DNA of 64,000 bases from Clostridium sp. TW13 (GTDB lineage Bacteria; Bacillota; Clostridia; Clostridiales; Clostridiaceae). Location of the stretch: positions 930,001-994,000 of the forward strand of contig NZ_BROD01000001.1 of assembly GCF_024345225.1 (NCBI RefSeq), given 5' to 3'. Within the stretch, counting starts at the first letter, position 1, and the number at the start of each line of letters is the position of its first letter. This document shows, in pieces, positions 34,976 through 42,442 of the stretch. A program made the translations under genes and the position numbers. Under the pieces are notes generated by a model. It saw nothing but the letters and a program-made list of their open reading frames with translations. It had not been told where the DNA came from and did no database searches.

Positions 34976-35206
34976 ATGAGTATTAAAGAAAGAATAGAAA
35001 AGTTTGATTGTTTAATTAAGCAACTTAAAACAGCAGAAAGCTACAGAGAAAGGATTGAAGATATACCATCTGGTGATTGCTTTGTACTAATAAGAGGGGA
35101 AGAGCTTCTAGTAAACGAAGAAACAATAGTAAAAATTAAAACTGTACTTTTAGAAGAGTACGACAGAATAATAGCAAAAATTTTAAAAGAAATTAAAGAG
35201 ATATAG
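34976..35206 (+). CDS. Hypothetical helical protein
   Basis: This 76-residue protein (RIEKFDCLIKQLKTAESYRE) is acidic and helical, with a short beta segment around GDCFVLIRGEELLVNEE. AAGGGGAG precedes the start. Not recognised; packed in the early operon. Confidence 0.65.
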   Translation: MSIKERIEKFDCLIKQLKTAESYRERIEDIPSGDCFVLIRGEELLVNEETIVKIKTVLLEEYDRIIAKILKEIKEI

Positions 35207-35207
35207 T

Positions 35208-35552
35208 ATGAATCCACAGGGTTTAATAAATAGAATGGAAAACCTAGTTAGCCAGTTGGGAAAAAAGAACGAGGAACAAAAGCAACTAGGGAGAGAGAAA
35301 GCAGAAGCAGAACAAAGCTACAGAGTGGCAAAGGCTAAGGAGATATTAAGACTAAAAGCAGAGAAATATCCAGTTACCTTAATAGCAGATTTAACAAAAG
35401 GCAATGAGAAGGTAGCAGAATTAAAACTAAAAAGTGATATAGCTGAAAGTGCTTATTTTACGGCAATAAGTGCAACGGAGAATATAAGGCTAGAAATTGA
35501 GATCATAAGAAGCCAATTAACTTGGCTAAGAAGTGAAATGAATAATCAATAG
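35208..35552 (+). CDS. Coiled-coil hypothetical phage protein
   Basis: This 114-residue protein is almost entirely coiled coil (LINRMENLVSQLGKKNEEQK; AEQSYRVAKAKEILRL). It starts 1 bp after the previous stop. Not recognised. It may be a structural or accessory early protein. Confidence 0.65.
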   Translation: MNPQGLINRMENLVSQLGKKNEEQKQLGREKAEAEQSYRVAKAKEILRLKAEKYPVTLIADLTKGNEKVAELKLKSDIAESAYFTAISATENIRLEIEIIRSQLTWLRSEMNNQ

Positions 35553-35562
35553 GAGGGCAAAC

Positions 35563-35727
35563 ATGGAATTTAAAGAAGCTATAACTCAATTTAAAAACTA
35601 TATAGCAGGGATAGAACTATCAAAGGAAACTTGTTTATACAACAGGAATGAAAGGTGTTCTTTAGATAATAAGAAATGCAAGTGTAAGGATTGCCAAAGC
35701 TACAAAAGGAAGTGTTTAAAGTGCTAA
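35563..35727 (+). CDS. Small cysteine-rich protein
   Basis: This 54-residue protein carries a C-terminal cysteine cluster (CSLDNKKCKCKDCQSYKRKC), suggesting zinc binding. AGGAGGG lies 7 bases before the ATG. Not recognised by family. Confidence 0.62.
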   Translation: MEFKEAITQFKNYIAGIELSKETCLYNRNERCSLDNKKCKCKDCQSYKRKCLKC

Positions 35728-35906
35728 ATAGAGAAGATGGAAAGCTAGAATTTAATCAAGCAAAGGCTGAAATAGAAATAGGAGATATACTCCACAAATG
35801 CTGGACAAAGGAAGAAGTTGAGTGGTTAAAAGAACAATTAAAGCCAATAGTTAAACAATTAGTGGATGAAAGAATAAAAAATATAGAACGTTGCAGGAGG
35901 AGTTAA
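35721..35906 (+). CDS. Hypothetical protein overlapping its neighbour
   Basis: This 61-residue acidic helical protein uses GTG 35721 after AGGAAG and overlaps the preceding gene by 7 bases; an earlier TTG (35691) would overlap more. Sequence LNREDGKLEFNQAKAEIEIG is not recognised. Confidence 0.55.
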   Translation: MLNREDGKLEFNQAKAEIEIGDILHKCWTKEEVEWLKEQLKPIVKQLVDERIKNIERCRRS

Positions 35907-35914
35907 AGGAAAAA

Positions 35915-36436
35915 ATGATACTAGCAATTGATCCAGGAAATATAGAAAGTGCTTATGTTCTAATAAGAGAAAAAGATTTAGAACCTGTAAAATTTGCAAA
36001 GATTGAAAATAAAGCCTTGCTGGGTTATTTAAGGAGCCTATATGCAAACTATGACATTAAATATGCAGCTATAGAAATGGTAGCTAGTTATGGAATGGCA
36101 GTAGGGGCAACAGTTTTCGAAACTTGCGTGTGGATAGGCAGATTTTACGAAACTCTAAAAAATATAGATAGTGAGTGGGGAATTTCTGATATAACTTATA
36201 TTTACCGCAAAGATGAAAAAATGAATTTGTGTGGCAGTATGAAAGCTAAAGATAGTAATATTATTCAAGCTTTAATCGATAGGTTTGCACCTAATGCTAG
36301 TAATAAAGGCAAGGGAACGAAGAAAAATCCAGAGTGGTTTTATGGATTTAAAAAAGATATTTGGCAAGCTTATGCTGTAGGTGTAACTTACCATGATATG
36401 TATCTAAATAAGGATGGTGGATTGATTGAAAATTAA
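35915..36436 (+). CDS. RuvC-like Holliday junction resolvase / RNase H-fold nuclease
   Basis: This 173-residue protein starts MILAIDPGNIESAYVLI, the first strand of RNase H-fold resolvases with its catalytic Asp. A second acidic residue is in YAAIEMVASYGMAVG, and KDIWQAYAVGVTYHD near the end supplies the last. ATG 35915 follows AAAGGA and replaces an upstream TTG at 35891. It probably resolves branched DNA before packaging. Confidence 0.8.
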   Translation: MILAIDPGNIESAYVLIREKDLEPVKFAKIENKALLGYLRSLYANYDIKYAAIEMVASYGMAVGATVFETCVWIGRFYETLKNIDSEWGISDITYIYRKDEKMNLCGSMKAKDSNIIQALIDRFAPNASNKGKGTKKNPEWFYGFKKDIWQAYAVGVTYHDMYLNKDGGLIEN

Positions 36437-36743
36437 TATAGGAGATTATCTAATAGAAACAGATAACTTACAATTCATAGTTAAGTCTAAAAAGGTAATA
36501 GAAGAAAGCAGACTTACTAAGCAAGAAAATATAGGCAAAGAAGTTTATAAAGTAGTAGCATACTGTAGGAACTTTGAAGGTGCTTTGAAATTCATTCCAC
36601 AGGACATTTTAAGGACTAATGACGATATAAATGTCATTAAGGAAAAACTACAGCTTATAAACGATTCTATAAAGGAGATTAAAGAAGTGCCACAAATTGA
36701 ACATGATGAAATGAAAACATTAGGAGGGGAAGAAGTTGAATAA
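36426..36743 (+). CDS. Hypothetical phage protein
   Basis: This 105-residue protein begins MKINIGDYLIETDNLQFIVK and has a mixed alpha/beta start and an acidic helical end. TTG start, overlapping the resolvase by 11 bases and the ssb gene by 8. Its place between resolvase and ssb suggests a DNA-metabolism accessory role, but no family is recognised. Confidence 0.6.
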   Translation: MKINIGDYLIETDNLQFIVKSKKVIEESRLTKQENIGKEVYKVVAYCRNFEGALKFIPQDILRTNDDINVIKEKLQLINDSIKEIKEVPQIEHDEMKTLGGEEVE

Positions 36744-37125
36744 ATATATAGTTAATGGAAACCTAGTAAAAGAAATAGATTTACAATTTGTAGCAGGAAC
36801 AGGAACAGCAGTATTAAAAAATACAATAGCAAGTAAGAGAAAGTTTAAAGAAAAGGGAACAGATGAATATAAATCTGACTTTATTCCAGTAGTAGCATTT
36901 GGAAAGACAGCGGAGTTTATAGCCAATAACTTCATTAAAGGACAAGGTATACAGATAGAGGCAAGGATGCAGAGCGGAAGTTATGAAAAAGATGGAGTTA
37001 AGCATTATACACTAGAAGCAGTAGTAGAGAATGTAGAGTTTTATGGATCAAAGAAAAATCAAGGCAATACAAATAGCTTCGGTGAGGACATGACACCAGT
37101 TGACGATGGAGATATACCTTTTTAA
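36736..37125 (+). CDS. ssb: Single-stranded DNA-binding protein
   Basis: This 129-residue OB-fold protein (MNKYIVNGNLVKEIDLQFVA; FGKTAEFIANNFIKGQGIQI; YTLEAVVENVEFYG) ends with the acidic tail DDGDIPF that recruits partner proteins. TTG start after AGGAGGGG. It belongs to the phage replication/recombination module and is distinct from the host ssb. Confidence 0.92.
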   Translation: MNKYIVNGNLVKEIDLQFVAGTGTAVLKNTIASKRKFKEKGTDEYKSDFIPVVAFGKTAEFIANNFIKGQGIQIEARMQSGSYEKDGVKHYTLEAVVENVEFYGSKKNQGNTNSFGEDMTPVDDGDIPF

Positions 37126-37158
37126 TACTTAGCTTGTAGAAAGGGTGAAGGTAGAGAT

Positions 37159-37362
37159 ATGAAACAAGAAAAAGGGCAGCAAAATTTCTTGGATCAAGGT
37201 TTTGGAAGAGATAAATGTTTATTCGATAGTAAATATCCATGTACACATTATTGGGCAGTATGGACTATGCAACTTTGTGAAGATAAAGATTGCGATAAGA
37301 AATGTTGTAAAGGATGCGAAGAAATGTGTGGGTATAGATGCAACGCATCAAATGATCTATAG
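37159..37362 (+). CDS. Cysteine-rich putative zinc-binding protein
   Basis: This 67-residue protein has eleven cysteines, e.g. CEDKDCDKKCCKGCEEMCGY, consistent with a small zinc ribbon or finger. GGTGAAGG lies about 10 bases upstream. Not assigned to a family. Confidence 0.6.
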   Translation: MKQEKGQQNFLDQGFGRDKCLFDSKYPCTHYWAVWTMQLCEDKDCDKKCCKGCEEMCGYRCNASNDL

Positions 37363-37400
37363 AAATTTATAATTGCTACAGAGAATAAAAACTAAATAGG

Positions 37401-37440
37401 GAATAGAGAATAAAAGCTTTATTGTTATACTTCTCTATTC
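37401..37440. promoter_or_regulatory. Stem-loop upstream of the methyltransferase
   Basis: GAATAGAGAA (37401-37410) and TTCTCTATTC (37431-37440) are exact reverse complements with a 20-base loop. The ribosome site of the methyltransferase follows 14 bases later and there is no T-run. It may be a leader hairpin or operator. Confidence 0.55.
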
Positions 37441-37468
37441 TCATATGAAAATCAAATGAGAGGTAAAA

Positions 37469-38479
37469 ATGATTATAGTAAGTCTATTTGACGGTATAAG
37501 CTGCGGGAGAGTAGCTTTAGAAAGAGTAGGAATAAAAGTAGATAAATATTATTCAAGTGAAATTGATAAAAATGCAATATCTGTTACTAAAAATAATTAT
37601 CCAGATAATATTCAATTAGGTGACGTAGTTAAATTAAAAAGGTTCTTAAAAGCTAAGATGTCAGTATTAAAAAAGCTTATTTTAAAAAATAATAAGTACG
37701 CAAAATTAATTTTAGAATTAAAAAACAATAAAATAGATTTGATTATTGGTGGAAGTCCATGTCAAGGGTTTTCAAAAGCAGGATTGCAATTAAACTTTAA
37801 TGATCCAAGAAGTAAATTATTTTTTGAATACGTAGAAGTATTAGAAATTCTTAATCCTAAGCATTTCTTACTTGAAAATGTATGTATGAAACAAGAATAT
37901 AGAGATATTATCTCAAGCTATTTAGGAGTACAGCCAATAAGGATAAATTCAAGTTTGGTGTCAGCGCAGAAAAGGGATAGGTTATATTGGACAAATATAC
38001 CTGACGTTGAAGTTCCAGAAGATAAAGGAATATTACTAGAATCTATATTAGAAAATGGTGATGTGGATCAGGACAAAGCATATTGTTTAGATGCAAATTA
38101 TTTTAAAGGAACTAATGTTAAAACATATTTAACTAAAAGCAAAAGACAAATTGTTTGGATGATTCCAGAAGCAACTAAAAAAGGCTATGTTGAGGTTTCA
38201 GAAGGTCAATGTATAGATTTAACTTTCATAAAGTCAAAAACAAGGCGTGGACGATTAATGATTGAAAAGAGTAATTGTCTTACAGCAACAAACTTTAATT
38301 ATTGCAAGGTTACATCAGATTGGTTTAGAAAGTTAACTCCAGTAGAATGTGAAAGGCTGCAAACATTACCGGACAATTATACAGAAGGAATAAGTAATAC
38401 ACAAAGGTATAAATGTCTAGGGAATGGATGGACAGTTGATGTTATAACACACATCTTAAAAGGAATAAAAGAAAATTAA
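37469..38479 (+). CDS. DNA (cytosine-5) methyltransferase, orphan
   Basis: This 336-residue enzyme has the m5C-MTase motifs in order: I (SLFDGISCGRVALERVGI), IV with catalytic Cys (GGSPCQGFSKAG), VI (FLLENV), VIII (QKRDRLYWTNIP), a target-recognition region (about 185-270), IX (LTPVECERLQTLPDNYTEG) and X (LGNGWTVDVITHILKG). No restriction endonuclease is adjacent, so it probably protects phage DNA or alters expression. The start follows GAGAGG. Confidence 0.92.
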   Translation: MIIVSLFDGISCGRVALERVGIKVDKYYSSEIDKNAISVTKNNYPDNIQLGDVVKLKRFLKAKMSVLKKLILKNNKYAKLILELKNNKIDLIIGGSPCQGFSKAGLQLNFNDPRSKLFFEYVEVLEILNPKHFLLENVCMKQEYRDIISSYLGVQPIRINSSLVSAQKRDRLYWTNIPDVEVPEDKGILLESILENGDVDQDKAYCLDANYFKGTNVKTYLTKSKRQIVWMIPEATKKGYVEVSEGQCIDLTFIKSKTRRGRLMIEKSNCLTATNFNYCKVTSDWFRKLTPVECERLQTLPDNYTEGISNTQRYKCLGNGWTVDVITHILKGIKEN

Positions 38480-38494
38480 TGAGAGGGTGAATTT

Positions 38495-38761
38495 ATGTAT
38501 ATAGGTTGTAAAGTAAAAATAGAGAATGTAAGACTTAATAGAACAGAAATAGCAAGACCAAATGTAAAAGTCGGTGAGGTTGTGGCTATATATCCACATC
38601 ATATTGTTATTCAGTATGAAAAGTTGGCTAGTAAAGAAAGTTTTAATTTTGCGGATGTATGCCAGCCAAGAGAAACATTATTAACTTTTAAGAAAGACAA
38701 AGAGTGGTTAAGAGTAAAAGCAGGCAGAGCAAGAGATTTTAAGGAATTAGGGTGGATATAA
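38495..38761 (+). CDS. Hypothetical phage protein, beta-rich
   Basis: This 88-residue protein, YIGCKVKIENVRLNRTEIAR, has a predicted small barrel of beta strands and a basic C-terminus (EWLRVKAGRARDFKELG). GAGAGGGTGA precedes it, and its stop overlaps the next start. Not recognised. Confidence 0.62.
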   Translation: MYIGCKVKIENVRLNRTEIARPNVKVGEVVAIYPHHIVIQYEKLASKESFNFADVCQPRETLLTFKKDKEWLRVKAGRARDFKELGWI

Positions 38762-39363
38762 TGAAAACTATGACAGAAAAGGATTGGGAAAAAGCCAAGG
38801 AATTAAGAGAAAGCGGAGCCAAGTATATAGTAATAGCTAAACAATTTGAAAAAACTCCGCAGACAATAAAGCAAGGATTAGATAGAAGATACGGAAAAGA
38901 AAATAACACAACGCAGACAGAAAAAGTAATGAAGTATTTAGAAGAACATCGAGAAACATATGAAAATAAGCTGGAATCTAAAGAAGGAATTAAAAAGTTA
39001 GCGAAACATTTTGGAATAAGTCCAGATACAGCAAAACATTATTATTATCAGTGGAGAATTGTTTACTTAAAAAAGAGATCACCATTAACAGCCAAACGAA
39101 GAAAAGTAGAACTTAAGAATATAGACTTAACAGGAATAACAGAAACAGAGGAATATGCAAAGCTGGCGGAAGAACATGGAGAGTTTATGACAGCCTTAGA
39201 GAAAAAGGACAAGGAAAACGCGATTGAGGAATTTTGGGACGTAGTGCAAGTATATCTAGGAATATTAGACATTGAATTAGGCATACCAGCGGACGAGATC
39301 ACATTAGGGTATTCTAAGCACTTAGAAAAGATTAAAAATAGACCAAGAGCAAAGGAGAATTAG
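38761..39363 (+). CDS. HTH protein with MazG-like C-terminal domain
   Basis: This 200-residue protein has two HTH-like segments in its N-terminal half (YIVIAKQFEKTPQTIKQGLD; IKKLAKHFGISPDTAKHYYY). A C-terminal all-alpha NTP-pyrophosphohydrolase-like domain (TEEYAKLAEEHGEFMTALEK, then EFWDVVQVYLG) shows the E-x-x-E...E-x-x-D metal pattern. Phage MazG proteins may lower (p)ppGpp or clear non-canonical dNTPs. The HTH-MazG fusion is notable. ATG 38761 overlaps the previous stop (TAATG). Confidence 0.75.
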   Translation: MKTMTEKDWEKAKELRESGAKYIVIAKQFEKTPQTIKQGLDRRYGKENNTTQTEKVMKYLEEHRETYENKLESKEGIKKLAKHFGISPDTAKHYYYQWRIVYLKKRSPLTAKRRKVELKNIDLTGITETEEYAKLAEEHGEFMTALEKKDKENAIEEFWDVVQVYLGILDIELGIPADEITLGYSKHLEKIKNRPRAKEN

Positions 39364-39366
39364 AAA

Positions 39367-39594
39367 ATGTTATGTAGTTGGTTAACATGTAAATATAATT
39401 CAGCAGTAGTTAAAGATAATGCTTGGGTGTGTGACAAGGTAATAGAGGGTACAGAGTTAGGGACATGCAAATGTAAAGGTGAGCTCGCTTTGACAACTTA
39501 TCAGTGTACAGAAAGGGAACAGCAGGAAGAAGAAGGATTATATTGTACAGGGTATGAAATCAAAGCAGATTTTAGAGTGTGTGAAGTTGAATAA
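39367..39594 (+). CDS. Small cysteine-containing hypothetical protein
   Basis: This 75-residue protein has eight cysteines (CSWLTCKYNSAVV; CDKVIEG; CKCKGEL) spread through it, suggesting zinc binding. AAAGGAG precedes the start. Not recognised. Confidence 0.62.
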   Translation: MLCSWLTCKYNSAVVKDNAWVCDKVIEGTELGTCKCKGELALTTYQCTEREQQEEEGLYCTGYEIKADFRVCEVE

Positions 39595-39631
39595 CAGGCA
39601 AAATGTAGCTAATACAAGGGCGACGGTAAAT

Positions 39632-39666
39632 AAAAAACCAAGGAAGGCAAAACAGCCAACCTTGGC
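39632..39666 (-). terminator. Terminator of the minus-strand small gene
   Basis: Read on the minus strand CCAAGGTTGGC and GCCTTCCTTGG pair around TGTTTT, followed by TTTTTTATTT. It lies directly downstream of the 39-residue minus-strand ORF. Confidence 0.75.
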
Positions 39667-39671
39667 ATGTA

Positions 39672-39791
39672 CTAAAGCCCTATGTATTTACAAACCATAT
39701 TAGCAAGAATACCTGCCAACACACCGCCTATAAATCCAGTAGTTAATAGCTTTACTACATCAATCTTTACGGTTAAAGTAAATTCAACCAT
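39672..39791 (-). CDS. 39-residue hydrophobic membrane protein
   Basis: This minus-strand ORF reads MVEFTLTVKIDVVKLLTTGF then IGGVLAGILANMVCKYIGL, one membrane helix. AAGGGGGGTGA lies 6 bases before the ATG and an intrinsic terminator follows, so it looks like a complete monocistron. It could be a type I toxin-like or lysogeny-expressed peptide; no family is recognised. Confidence 0.6.
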   Translation of the reverse strand: MVEFTLTVKIDVVKLLTTGFIGGVLAGILANMVCKYIGL

Positions 39792-39860
39792 AAACTCACC
39801 CCCCTTTTATTTTTTTAAAATTATTAATAAATTTAAAAAATAAAAAGGAGAGATAATAAA

Positions 39861-39959
39861 ATGACAATTTGTACAAGCAAGCTGTACAAAAACATTGTAC
39901 ACTTTTTTACTATAAGTGTAAAGTATTACAATAATATTAATAAGCAGAAAGTAAATTGA
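39861..39959 (+). CDS. Doubtful 32-residue ORF over repeat sequence
   Basis: An AAAAAGGAGAG ribosome site precedes ATG 39861, but the ORF covers three TGTACA repeats and encodes MTICTSKLYKNIVHFFTISV, which lacks features of a family. It may be a leader peptide or non-coding. Confidence 0.25.
   Translation: MTICTSKLYKNIVHFFTISVKYYNNINKQKVN
39870..39901. promoter_or_regulatory. Three TGTACA palindromes at 13-bp spacing
   Basis: TGTACA occurs at 39870-39875, 39883-39888 and 39896-39901, each exactly 13 bp apart, about 90 bp upstream of the ArpU/RinA-like gene. It is a candidate operator for control of the late regulator. Confidence 0.55.
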
Positions 39960-39988
39960 AGTGATTCTAAAATCAAGCGAGGTGTAAA

Positions 39989-40549
39989 ATGGATAAAGAG
40001 CAATTTAGAAAAATAGAATCAAGGTTATATAAATACTATAGGGATATAAAGCTAATAGAAAAGCTTAAAAGAAAAGTAGTATTACTATATAAGCAAGTAG
40101 AAGCAATATCAAAAGAGAAAGTAGAACTTAAACACATGAGCCTAGATACCTACACCAATTTAGGAGTGGACTACAGCAGAGAGAAAATACAAAGTAGTTC
40201 TACTGGTACAAGTGAAGCAGAGAGGGAAACAATAAAATATATAGACAAGTTAGAGAAAGAGAGAATAAATAAAATAAAGAAGATGCAAAAGACAAATTGC
40301 AGGATCAGAACAATAGAAGAAGAACAGGAAGACATGAGAAGCAATATAGAAATGCTCAACGAAGAAAATAAAAGGTTCCTGGAATGGAAGTATGGAGAAC
40401 AAAAGTCAATGGATTGGATAGCAATAGAAATGTTCCAAGGTGCTAGAACTACAGCATATAGAAAAAGAGAAGAGATAATACAAGATTTGGGGCAATGGTC
40501 ATACTTTAAAAAAAGTGGTACAAAAGTGGTACAAAGTTGGGATTTTTAA
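39989..40549 (+). CDS. ArpU/RinA-type late transcription regulator
   Basis: This 186-residue protein is a long coiled coil (YRDIKLIEKLKRKVVLLYKQ; EEEQEDMRSNIEMLNEENKR) ending with a sigma-region-4-like HTH (WKYGEQKSMDWIAIEMFQGA then RTTAYRKREEIIQDLG). Such proteins activate the packaging/structural operon in Gram-positive phages. Position just before the packaging region fits. The 3' end of the gene contains a tandem 11-bp repeat (40514-40535). Confidence 0.82.
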   Translation: MDKEQFRKIESRLYKYYRDIKLIEKLKRKVVLLYKQVEAISKEKVELKHMSLDTYTNLGVDYSREKIQSSSTGTSEAERETIKYIDKLEKERINKIKKMQKTNCRIRTIEEEQEDMRSNIEMLNEENKRFLEWKYGEQKSMDWIAIEMFQGARTTAYRKREEIIQDLGQWSYFKKSGTKVVQSWDF

Positions 40550-40896
40550 GCATAAAAGTAAGGTAAAATAGATATTGTAAGATTATTTCATTGAACCCCT
40601 CCTTATTAGATTAAAGCATCTAGTTAATTGCTAGGTGCTTTTTTGTTGCATAAAAATAGTAATGTTCTAACCAGTGCGAACAATAGGAGGATAAAGGAAA
40701 ATAAAAAGCCGATAATTTTGACATAAACACGAACAATAGTAAATACATACCAATAAAAAATAATTTATAAAAGGAAGGTGAAATCTTCCTAAACACATAT
40801 AGTACACATAGGTATGTCATGCAGCAATCACCATCAAAAAGAATTAGCAAGGGTGTGAGTATTGTTGCATGTTACATAATATAAGGAGGAAAAAAG
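40550..40896 (+). other. Non-coding gap with terminator, before the packaging genes
   Basis: The 347-bp gap contains an intrinsic terminator at 40612-40643 (AAAGCATCTAG/CTAGGTGCTTTTTT). A short hairpin GGAAG-GTGAAAT-CTTCC lies near 40782. A 14-codon ORF at 40814-40858 (MSCSNHHQKELARV) has no good ribosome site. The late promoter controlled by the ArpU-like protein is probably here, but I cannot place it. Confidence 0.6.
40612..40643 (+). terminator. Intrinsic terminator after the late regulator
   Basis: AAAGCATCTAG pairs with CTAGGTGCTTT around a 7-base loop (one wobble), followed by T6. It separates early and late transcription. Confidence 0.85.
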
Positions 40897-41205
40897 ATGA
40901 AATTTTTAATAACTGGAAGAAGAATTATTGAGCAATTAAAAGCTATGGACAGAAAATATTCAGCACTTTTGGAATTAGAAAATAAGCATCCTATAAAGAA
41001 AAAACTATATGGTACAGAATTTGAGATATGGACTAAACGTGACTTTGTGGAGTCTTATATGTCAACACATACAGAAACAGACATAGAAAAAGTAAATGAA
41101 AAATGGAATAAGCTAAGGAAAAATCATAACTTTATAATAGTAAGTATAAAGCCAAATGAAATATGTTTTTACAGTGTAGATTATTTTAATAAAGTATTTT
41201 GTTAA
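40897..41205 (+). CDS. Hypothetical phage protein
   Basis: This 102-residue protein (MKFLITGRRIIEQLKAMDRK) is alpha/beta and fairly basic; residues 50-80 (FVESYMSTHTETDIEKVNEK) are helical. AAGGAGG precedes the start. Not recognised. Confidence 0.65.
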   Translation: MKFLITGRRIIEQLKAMDRKYSALLELENKHPIKKKLYGTEFEIWTKRDFVESYMSTHTETDIEKVNEKWNKLRKNHNFIIVSIKPNEICFYSVDYFNKVFC

Positions 41206-41217
41206 AGGAGAGATAGT

Positions 41218-41385
41218 ATGTTTATTTTAGAATTAATTTTATTATTCATATCTGTACTTGTAATAATAACAATGACTAAAGAATTAATAAAAAGTTATGA
41301 TGCAACAGAAAGGGCAAGTTATTGTGTAGCAATAGCAATTTTCTTAATGGTTTTAGCAGAACAAATATTATTATTAAGTAAATAA
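41218..41385 (+). CDS. Small two-helix membrane protein
   Basis: This 55-residue protein has two hydrophobic segments (ILELILLFISVLVIITM and CVAIAIFLMVLAEQILLL). AAAGGAGAG precedes it. The HNH gene starts 1 bp after its stop. Not recognised. Confidence 0.6.
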   Translation: MFILELILLFISVLVIITMTKELIKSYDATERASYCVAIAIFLMVLAEQILLLSK

Positions 41386-41386
41386 A

Positions 41387-41863
41387 ATGCCAATATTAAA
41401 ACAATGCAGTTATAGAAATTGTATAAAGATAGTAGATCAAGATACAAAGTATTGTGAGTATCATGCTAAGAGAGCAGCAAAAGAAGAAAAAGAAAGATAT
41501 AGAGTGTATCAGAATAAGCGCAGACATGATGCAGAACAGAAAGTATACCAAGACTTTTACAGTTCTAGTCCATGGCTAAATCTAAGTGAAACCATAAAAA
41601 GACATTTCTTTGGTATGTGTGTAATATGTTGGGTAAGAAATAAAACAAATAGAAGTAAAATAAATGAATGTAGTACAACACATCATATAGAGGAATTAAG
41701 CGATAGATATGATTTAAGATTAGATGAAGACAACTTAATATGCTTATGTAGTAAGTGCCACCAAAGAACACACGTTGAATATAACAATGGTGAGAAGGAA
41801 AAGGAACAAATGAAAAAGATATTGTATTCAGCAGTAGAGAAGTTTAATGAAGAATATTATTAA
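41387..41863 (+). CDS. HNH endonuclease of the packaging module
   Basis: This 158-residue protein has an N-terminal cysteine pair (CSYRNCIKIVDQDTKYCEYH), a basic helix, and the HNH core FGMCVICW, TTHHIEELSDRYDLRLDEDN and CSKCHQRTH. HNH proteins next to terminase genes are required for cos cleavage and packaging in HK97-like phages. This supports a cos mechanism. Confidence 0.87.
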   Translation: MPILKQCSYRNCIKIVDQDTKYCEYHAKRAAKEEKERYRVYQNKRRHDAEQKVYQDFYSSSPWLNLSETIKRHFFGMCVICWVRNKTNRSKINECSTTHHIEELSDRYDLRLDEDNLICLCSKCHQRTHVEYNNGEKEKEQMKKILYSAVEKFNEEYY

Positions 41864-41876
41864 GGAGAGTAAGAGA

Positions 41877-42146
41877 ATGAATTATAAAGAATCATTATTG
41901 AACATGATAGACATAGCTATAGATAATAAAAGTAAGTATATAGCAGTAGTGGTTGTCAATGCAAATAGCAAAGGTAGAGAGCTAATAATAAATCCTACAG
42001 ATAACTTTGATTATAAGAAAGAATACTATAACAACGCTTATGATGATACCCTTAAACTAAAAGCATGTAAGGACATAAGCATAGTAGCTTTTGCTCATGA
42101 CAGTGATTTAAGCCAGCTTGCTTACAAACTAAGATATTGGCTTTAG
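41877..42146 (+). CDS. Hypothetical phage protein
   Basis: This 89-residue protein (MNYKESLLNMIDIAIDNKSK; IAVVVVNANSKGRELIINP) appears alpha/beta. ATG 41877 follows AAGGAGAG; an earlier ATG at 41847 overlaps the HNH gene. Not recognised. Confidence 0.62.
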   Translation: MNYKESLLNMIDIAIDNKSKYIAVVVVNANSKGRELIINPTDNFDYKKEYYNNAYDDTLKLKACKDISIVAFAHDSDLSQLAYKLRYWL

Positions 42147-42164
42147 AATGGAAGGAGAGATACT

Positions 42165-42329
42165 ATGTTTATAAAGGCAATGGCAGTAATAGCGACTATA
42201 AGTACAGTGATGGATGTACGATATGTAATCAAACGAAATGATATTAAGAAGTTAAAGTCTATTGCAGCGTTCAATAGCTTTTTATTATGTTTATTTTTTA
42301 TTGGAATGATTTTCGGAAAAGTAAATTAA
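42165..42329 (+). CDS. Small membrane protein
   Basis: This 54-residue protein has hydrophobic ends (KAMAVIATISTVMDV; FLLCLFFIGMIFG) around a basic middle. GAAGGAGAG precedes the start. Not recognised. Confidence 0.55.
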   Translation: MFIKAMAVIATISTVMDVRYVIKRNDIKKLKSIAAFNSFLLCLFFIGMIFGKVN

Positions 42330-42424
42330 ATACCCGGGGGAGGGTGACTCTTTAATTTTTGTGTTGCGGAAGTCGCAATGGTAATCTAGCGTGAGTTATT
42401 TCGCAATATTTTACAAGGGGTGGT
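42330..42424 (+). other. Candidate cos site upstream of terminase
   Basis: The 95-bp gap before the small terminase gene has a rare GC-rich patch, CCCGGGGGAGGG (from 42332), the inverted repeat TTGCG-GAAGT-CGCAA (near 42363-42377) and a second TTTCGCAA. Location between HNH and terS matches cos sites of HK97-like phages. The exact cut is not visible. Confidence 0.5.
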
Positions 42425-42442
42425 TTGAAAGGAAGTGGTAGG

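Noticed and set aside
40814-40858. 14-codon ORF MSCSNHHQKELARV
   Set aside because: It reads like a small peptide but lacks a usable ribosome site, so it is mentioned only in the gap description.
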